Below are positions 58,797-64,000 of a DNA stretch of 64,000 nucleotides, in pieces. Position 1 is the first letter of the stretch. Every line of letters begins with the position of its first letter. Made by a program: the position numbers and the translations under genes. A model generated the notes under the pieces. It saw nothing but the letters and a program-made list of their open reading frames with translations. It made no database searches and had not been told where the DNA came from. This DNA is from Muribaculaceae bacterium (GTDB taxonomy: Bacteria > Bacteroidota > Bacteroidia > Bacteroidales > Muribaculaceae), in contig JAFLTP010000005.1 of assembly GCA_022510405.1 (NCBI GenBank), positions 1 through 64,000 of the forward strand, written 5' to 3'.

Positions 58797-61735
58797 GGTC
58801 GCTTAAGGAAACCGAGTTTCAAAAACTCATGCAGAAGCGCATTTTTACCGTGCTTCTCATCGCCACACCTTATGATTCCTTCATGCTTGAAGAAGACGGA
58901 AGAGTGGAGGAACAAGTATATTTTGAATATGTAGGCCTACACCTCTCTTCACCTCCACGATTCGTAAAGGCCGCTACCTATGAAGAGGCTAAACGTCTCC
59001 TAAAGGAGATGGAATTCGATCTTATAATCGCAATGCCCGGTGTGGATGTGAGTGAAACTTTCCGGGAAGCCAAAATCATCGATGCCGAATATCCTCATAT
59101 TCCTTTTGTGGTGCTCACACCTTTTTCAAAGGAGGTGAGAAGACGCATAGCGGGTGAAGACCTCGCAGGAGTAGACTATGTATTTTCATGGCTTGGGGAG
59201 GTAGACCTAATCCTTGCTATTATAAAACTGATAGAAGACAGGATGAACGCCGACAATGATATTCTCAATATCGGCGTGCAATGTATAGTGGTGGTGGAAG
59301 ACTCCATACGCTTCTATTCCTCGGTTTTACCTCACCTCTATAAATATCTTCTCACACAAAGCCGTTTTTTCTCCACAGAGGCCCTCAACGAGCATGAACG
59401 AATGCTCAGAATGAGAGGGCGACCTAAAGTGCTTTTGGCTCGTGATTTCGAAGAGGCTCAGGCTTTGTGTGATAAATTCGGAAACAACATTCTCGGTATC
59501 ATTTCTGATATGAGGTTCCCTCACGCCGGAGTCAAGGATCCCGATGCCGGACTTTCTCTGGCAGAAGAAATCAGAGAGAAACATCCTTTCACCCCAATAA
59601 TAATCGAAAGCCAGGAAAGCGAAAACCGTACCCGGGTGGAACAGGTGGGTTATATTTTCCTTGACAAGAATTCGAAGACTTTTCCTCAGGAACTTCGGAA
59701 AGCTGTGGAAAAGAATTTCGGGTTCGGCGACTTTATAGTGAAGGATCCGGTGTCGGGGAAAGAGATTATGCGAATCCCGGATCTCAAGACTTTACAGAAA
59801 GAAATTTTCAATATACCAGACGACGCCCTCTTTGCACATTGCCGCAACAATGACATCTCCCGATGGCTGTATTCACGTGCCTTATTCCCGATTGCAGACA
59901 AGGTGAGGGATCACTATTTCAACCGTATCGAGGAAGCTCCTGAAGTGAGGGAACTTATCTTCGACTGCATCGTGAAATACCGCAAGATGAAGAATCGTGG
60001 TGTAGTGGCTGTTTTCCTTAAAGACCGATACGACCGCTACAGCAATTTCCAACGCATCGGTGAAGGCTCTTTAGGTGGCAAAGGACGTGGTCTTGCTTTC
60101 ATCGACCAGATAATAAAGAAATACCCGGAGTGTGACGACCTTATGGGCGTACAGATCACCATTCCACGCACCATCGTGCTTTGTACCGATATCTTCGACC
60201 AGTTTATGGAATATAACGGTCTCTATAGAATCGGTTTGTCTCAAAGCCCCGATTCCGAAATTTTGGCAGAATTCATAAAGGCAACACTGCCTGCCCATAT
60301 CATAGATGATTTCAGGGCACTTTTTGACGTGCTCGACAAACCTTTGGCAGTGAGATCCTCCTCTCTCTTGGAAGACTCCCACTATCAACCTTTTGCCGGA
60401 ATATATTCCACCTATATGATCCCATATCTCCAGGATAGAGAGGAGATGTTGCGGCTTTTATGTGATGCTGTGAAAAGTGTTTATGCCTCAGTATTCTTCA
60501 AGGATTCAAAGGCATACATGAACGCCACAAGCAATGTGATTGAGCAAGAGAAAATGGCGATTATCATTCAGGAAGTCGTGGGGGAATGGCATGGCGATTA
60601 CTATTACCCTTCGTTCTCGGGTGTGGGGCGTTCAATCAATTATTATCCGGTAGGTGAGGAAAAATCGGAAGACGGAGTCGTGGAAGTGGCTGCCGGCCTT
60701 GGAAAATACATTGTGGATGGCGGTATGGCATTACGGTTCTCACCAAAACATCCCAATCATGTGTTGCAAACCTCAACTGTGGAACTTGCAATGAGAGACA
60801 CTCAGAAAAATCTCTATGGTTTAAGTTCTACGCCGCCGGACAGCGATGAATTCTCCACGGATGAGGGATTCAATATCAAGAAAATTACGGTGGCTGATGC
60901 TTTCAAGACAGATGCTCTCCGTTATCTGGTTTCCACATTTGATCCAAACGATCGAATGTTGCGCGACACCGACTGGGGACCGGGAAGGAAAGTACTCACA
61001 TTTGCCAATGTTTTGAAACAAGGTGTCTTCCCTCTTGCCAATGTGGTGGATTTCATGCTCTCTACCGGTCAATATGCCATGGGACGTCCTGTCGAAATAG
61101 AATTCGCCGGCCTTATAAATCCTGATGCTGTCACCTCTGAAAAAAAAGGCACACTTTATTGGCTGCAGATCCGACCCATTGTCGATAAAAAAGAAATGCT
61201 CGACGATTCTATAATGGCAGCCGAAGACTCTGAACTGATATTGCGTTCCGAGACTGCCTTAGGTCATGGTGTCATGGACAATGTGAAACACATTGTATAC
61301 GTAAAACCTCAAAATTTCAACAGTATCCATAATCCGGCTTTGGCATTGGAAGTTGAAAAACTTAATAAGGGGTTCATCGACAATTCCGAGCCTTATATAT
61401 TGATCGGGCCGGGAAGATGGGGTTCTTCTGATTCAGCTTTGGGTATTCCTGTAAAATGGCCCCAGATCGCCGGGGCAAGACTCATTGTGGAAACCGCATT
61501 GCCCGGATATCGTATCGAACCTTCCCAAGGCACTCATTTCTTTCAAAATCTCACATCTTTCGGCGTAGGATACTTCACCATCGATCCTTCTGCCGGCAAC
61601 GGTTATTTTGATATAGAATATCTTGATTCCCTTCCTGCAAAATATGAAAGCGACCACTTAAGGGTGGTGGAATTCCCAAATCCTCTCACCATCGCCATCA
61701 ACGGCAGAAAAGGAAAAGGAATTGTAAAGAAATAG
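58793..61735 (+). CDS. Receiver-domain/PEP-pyruvate-binding (PEP synthase-like) protein
   Basis: 980 residues. The N-terminal ~320 residues hold two receiver-like domains (FDLIIAMPGVDVSETFREAK and ILGIISDMRFPHAGVKDPDA). From about 420 comes the PPDK/PEP-synthase nucleotide-binding fold with GEGSLGGKGRGLAFID, LAVRSSSLLEDSHYQPFAGI and YWLQIRPI. The canonical swivelling phosphohistidine domain (GG.tsHaa) and PEP-binding barrel are not evident; instead ~160 residues including LIGPGRWGSSDSALGIPVKW follow. It may be a regulatory or phosphotransfer relative rather than true PEP synthase. Coupled to hemD. Confidence 0.75.
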   Translation: MRSLKETEFQKLMQKRIFTVLLIATPYDSFMLEEDGRVEEQVYFEYVGLHLSSPPRFVKAATYEEAKRLLKEMEFDLIIAMPGVDVSETFREAKIIDAEYPHIPFVVLTPFSKEVRRRIAGEDLAGVDYVFSWLGEVDLILAIIKLIEDRMNADNDILNIGVQCIVVVEDSIRFYSSVLPHLYKYLLTQSRFFSTEALNEHERMLRMRGRPKVLLARDFEEAQALCDKFGNNILGIISDMRFPHAGVKDPDAGLSLAEEIREKHPFTPIIIESQESENRTRVEQVGYIFLDKNSKTFPQELRKAVEKNFGFGDFIVKDPVSGKEIMRIPDLKTLQKEIFNIPDDALFAHCRNNDISRWLYSRALFPIADKVRDHYFNRIEEAPEVRELIFDCIVKYRKMKNRGVVAVFLKDRYDRYSNFQRIGEGSLGGKGRGLAFIDQIIKKYPECDDLMGVQITIPRTIVLCTDIFDQFMEYNGLYRIGLSQSPDSEILAEFIKATLPAHIIDDFRALFDVLDKPLAVRSSSLLEDSHYQPFAGIYSTYMIPYLQDREEMLRLLCDAVKSVYASVFFKDSKAYMNATSNVIEQEKMAIIIQEVVGEWHGDYYYPSFSGVGRSINYYPVGEEKSEDGVVEVAAGLGKYIVDGGMALRFSPKHPNHVLQTSTVELAMRDTQKNLYGLSSTPPDSDEFSTDEGFNIKKITVADAFKTDALRYLVSTFDPNDRMLRDTDWGPGRKVLTFANVLKQGVFPLANVVDFMLSTGQYAMGRPVEIEFAGLINPDAVTSEKKGTLYWLQIRPIVDKKEMLDDSIMAAEDSELILRSETALGHGVMDNVKHIVYVKPQNFNSIHNPALALEVEKLNKGFIDNSEPYILIGPGRWGSSDSALGIPVKWPQIAGARLIVETALPGYRIEPSQGTHFFQNLTSFGVGYFTIDPSAGNGYFDIEYLDSLPAKYESDHLRVVEFPNPLTIAINGRKGKGIVKK

Positions 61736-61736
61736 C

Positions 61737-61767
61737 AAAGGCGACTTGAGGGTCGCCTTTATTGTTT
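61737..61767 (+). terminator. Intrinsic terminator after the PEP synthase-like gene
   Basis: AAAGGCGAC (61737-61745) pairs with GTCGCCTTT (61752-61760) around a 6-base loop, then ATTGTTT. It separates this operon from the convergent CoA-transferase gene. Confidence 0.75.
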
Positions 61768-61792
61768 GAAGTGATACGCTCTTTCATTCCTT

Positions 61793-63286
61793 TCAGGCAT
61801 ACTTCGAGAAATCTGTGAGTCTCATATCTCCGGTTTCTGCAAATGTATTATACATCGCGAAGGCTGCCTGCAGATTATGGGGTGTCTGGCCTTTTTTGGC
61901 AATCTTCAAATAATCCCACATCAATTGCTTATAATCCGGATGCACACAGTTCTCGATAATGGCGTGGGCCTTTTGCTTAGGCGATAGGTTTCTCAAGTCT
62001 GCCACACCCTGCTCGGTCACTATTACTTTCACACTATGCTCGCTATGATCCACATGGCTCACCATCGGCACAATAGTGGACAAAGCACCGTTCTTTTGAG
62101 TAGACGGACATAAGAAGATACTTATATATGAGTTCCTACTGAAGTCTGCGGATCCACCTATGCCATTCATCATTTTTGTGCCGTTCACATGCGTGGAATT
62201 TACATTGCCATAGATATCACATTCCAAGGCTGTGTTCATTGCGATGAGACCCAGCCGCCTCACTATTTCAGGATGATTTGTAATCTCAGCAGGCCGCATC
62301 AACAGTTTGTCACGGAAGAAATTGATATGGTCCATGAAATGCAACATGGCCTCGTCGGAAAAAGCCAATGCACAAGTTGAGGCGTAGCTGCATTTGCCTT
62401 TTTCCATCATCTCCATCACGGCATCCTGCACCACCTCGGTATACATTTCGAATTTCGGTATTCCCGGATGATCCGCAAGACCATAAAGAGCCGCGTTCGC
62501 GATATTACCTACTCCGCTTTGAATCGGTAAAAATTCTTTCGGTATCTTACCCTTCTTCAATTCCATAGCCAGAAAATCAGCCACATTCGCACCAATCGCT
62601 CTGGTGGTATCCGACAAAGATGTGAAAGCACTGATACTCTCCGATTCATTTGAAGGCACCACCCCGATAATTTTCTTAGGGTCTATCTTTATAACAGTGC
62701 TGCCGATTCTGTCGGAGGGTTTGTAGATTGGTATTTCTCTCCTGTGAGGAGGATCCAATGGTATGTAATTGTCATGGAAACCTCTGAACGAGGTCTGATA
62801 ATAGGAACTGTATTCGAGAATTACTTTTTTGGCAAGTTTGGCAAATGTTGGAGTCATCCCGATACCCGCACCCAACACTACTTCACCGGAAGGGTTCATT
62901 TCGGTGACTTCAATGATGGCAACATCAATGTCGCCCATGAATCCATATCGGAGATCTTGGGCCATATGGCTCAAATGGGGATCATAATAATCCATTTCCC
63001 CATTATTTACCCCGGCCCGAGCATCGGGAGTGCCTTGATATGGGGTTCTAATGCCTATTGCTTTTGCTCGAGACAGCGCTCCGTCGACGTAATCATTGGT
63101 CGAGGCCCCGGTGTAGAGATTCACTTTGAAAGGCTCTCCTTTTTCATGGTAACTTTTTGCTCGTTCCGCCAAAGCCACCGGAACTATCTTTGGTGTTCCC
63201 GATGCTGTGAAGCCTGACGTTGCCACAGTGTCTCCATGGTGAATGTGAGCAGCCGCTTCTTCAGCGCTAATAAACGGAAAACTCAT
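61793..63286 (-). CDS. Acetyl-CoA hydrolase/transferase (succinate CoA-transferase type)
   Basis: 497 residues, typical for the Cat1/ScpC group that moves CoA between acetate, propionate, succinate or related acids. Motifs: FISAEEAAAHIHHGDTVATS with GFTASG, IEVTEMNPSGEVVLGAGIGM, PIQSGVGNIANAALYGLADH, NSTHVNGTKMMNGIGGSADF and ECDIYGNVNS, with catalytic Glu in the central domain. In a succinate/propionate-fermenting Bacteroidales it would recycle CoA in acid production. A perfect minus-strand promoter precedes it. Confidence 0.93.
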   Translation of the reverse strand: MSFPFISAEEAAAHIHHGDTVATSGFTASGTPKIVPVALAERAKSYHEKGEPFKVNLYTGASTNDYVDGALSRAKAIGIRTPYQGTPDARAGVNNGEMDYYDPHLSHMAQDLRYGFMGDIDVAIIEVTEMNPSGEVVLGAGIGMTPTFAKLAKKVILEYSSYYQTSFRGFHDNYIPLDPPHRREIPIYKPSDRIGSTVIKIDPKKIIGVVPSNESESISAFTSLSDTTRAIGANVADFLAMELKKGKIPKEFLPIQSGVGNIANAALYGLADHPGIPKFEMYTEVVQDAVMEMMEKGKCSYASTCALAFSDEAMLHFMDHINFFRDKLLMRPAEITNHPEIVRRLGLIAMNTALECDIYGNVNSTHVNGTKMMNGIGGSADFSRNSYISIFLCPSTQKNGALSTIVPMVSHVDHSEHSVKVIVTEQGVADLRNLSPKQKAHAIIENCVHPDYKQLMWDYLKIAKKGQTPHNLQAAFAMYNTFAETGDMRLTDFSKYA

Positions 63287-63319
63287 TTGTAAACTTTAGA
63301 TTTAAGGATTAAATTTGCA

Positions 63320-63350
63320 CAAAAATACCATTTTTGTTCAATTTTTCAAA
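63320..63350 (-). promoter_or_regulatory. Perfect bipartite promoter for the CoA-transferase gene
   Basis: On the minus strand TTTG (63350-63347), exactly 19 bases, then TATTTTTG (63327-63320), the consensus TTTG-N19-TAnnTTTG. Predicted start near 63313, 27 bases before the ATG at 63286. Confidence 0.8.
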
Positions 63351-63361
63351 GAATATTAGAG

Positions 63362-64000
63362 TTGTTAAAAAACACTAATTTAAAACCATTTCAGCTTCCG
63401 GAGAGTTCTTCTTCGGTTTCTCATGATAAAAAACTCCGTATCGAGACATATGGTTGCCAAATGAATGTGGCTGATTCTGAAACAGTTGCTGCTGTGATGG
63501 AAATGGCCGGTTATTCCCTTACCAACAAGGATGAAGAGGCCGACGCTGTCTTCTTGAACACTTGTTCCATTCGCGACAATGCCGAACAGAAAATCTTTTC
63601 ACGACTTGCATACTGGAGGTCGCTGCGTAATAAAACCCGGAAAAACATCCTTATCGGTGTCATCGGCTGTATGGCCGAACGTCTCAAACATCAACTCATC
63701 GAGCAACATGGGGTCAATCTTGTGGCCGGTCCGGATGCCTATCTCGATCTTCCAAATCTTATTTCCGCAGCTGAAAATGGCGAAGAGGCTATAAACATCG
63801 ATCTATCCACCACAGAAACCTATCGTGACATTATCCCCTCCAGGACTGCCGCTAACGGCATAAGCGGATTTATCTCTATCATGAGAGGTTGCAACAATTT
63901 CTGCTCTTACTGCATAGTGCCTTATACACGCGGAAGGGAACGCAGCCGAGAACCTCAGAGCATTCTCCGGGAACTCCAAGACTTACGCCAAAGAGGGTTT
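63362..64000 (+). CDS. miaB: tRNA-2-methylthio-N6-dimethylallyladenosine synthase, N-terminal part
   Basis: Radical-SAM methylthiotransferase acting on tRNA i6A37. The first 213 codons are in the window. Motifs: IETYGCQMNVADSETVAAVM and FLNTCSIRDNAEQKIFSRL (first-cluster cysteines of the UPF0004 domain), GVIGCMAERLK, then radical SAM GFISIMRGCNNFCSYCIVP (CxxxCxxC). No ATG opens the frame before KKLRIETYG; the frame is open upstream past 63330. TTG at 63362 is the first plausible alternative start, but the true start is uncertain. Confidence 0.93.
   Translation, partial: MLKNTNLKPFQLPESSSSVSHDKKLRIETYGCQMNVADSETVAAVMEMAGYSLTNKDEEADAVFLNTCSIRDNAEQKIFSRLAYWRSLRNKTRKNILIGVIGCMAERLKHQLIEQHGVNLVAGPDAYLDLPNLISAAENGEEAINIDLSTTETYRDIIPSRTAANGISGFISIMRGCNNFCSYCIVPYTRGRERSREPQSILRELQDLRQRGF

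Noticed and set aside
62744-63217. 157-aa plus-strand frame opposite the CoA-transferase gene
   Set aside because: Shadow of the conserved minus-strand gene; no own motif.

Overview
The window looks like a Bacteroidales chromosome segment, probably Muribaculaceae-like. The evidence is the promoter signature TTTG-N19/20-TAnnTTTG (e.g. before nifJ, a GH53 galactanase, pdxJ and a CoA-transferase gene), ECF sigma factors, GH2/GH16/GH53 glycosidases, DUF2723 and DUF4271 proteins and a pyruvate:ferredoxin oxidoreductase. The genus is inference. No rRNA, tRNA, CRISPR array or intact transposase was found.

Layout. 1-6000 is an AT-rich, decaying accessory stretch: the edge of a mobile-element-type gene, an M23 peptidase, an ECF sigma/membrane pair, a ~390 bp duplicated block with a small membrane protein, PH-like and lipoprotein genes, and remnants of a PAS-type regulator, a PH-like paralogue and a KilA-N protein. 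5800-6870 has no convincing gene; it holds octamer and heptamer repeats around a GC-rich segment. 7018-19320 is core metabolism: EamA exporter, nifJ, a galactose operon (GH2 galactosidase, galK, galM), a Na/Pi cotransporter and mannose-1-phosphate guanylyltransferase.

19332-46104 is a ~27 kb AT-rich island between core genes, dominated by predicted signalling and conflict systems. It carries (i) a HipA-like kinase/DUF3037 pair; (ii) an operon of a sigma factor, a protein fusing an anti-sigma-like N-terminus to a C39-like cysteine peptidase and an RyR domain, and a membrane TIR/beta-propeller protein, followed by an unknown protein and a WG-repeat membrane protein; (iii) a tightly packed operon of a degenerate FtsZ/tubulin-like protein, MoxR AAA+ ATPase, vWA protein, YgjP-like metallopeptidase, PLD nuclease and two DUF262 (GmrSD-like) proteins; (iv) an integrase-N-domain-like protein under a striking palindromic promoter, a PD-(D/E)XK nuclease and a DEDDh exonuclease; (v) a plus-strand run of small unknown proteins, another PD-(D/E)XK protein, a beta-CASP metallo-beta-lactamase protein and an AAA+ ATPase. 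Systems (ii) and (iii) are the best candidates for undescribed biology.

46295-64000 returns to core functions: GH16 glucanase and GH53 galactanase (the latter fits the gal operon's galactan/galactose theme), nadK, a CBS protein, pdxJ with an ExbB-like gene, a DUF2723 membrane protein, a deacetylase, an epimerase, DUF4271, hemD, a receiver/PEP-synthase-like protein, an acetyl-CoA hydrolase/transferase and the start of miaB. Several intergenic regions here consist of 7-bp-period tandem repeats of different sequence, including one 77-bp intergenic stretch made wholly of heptads.
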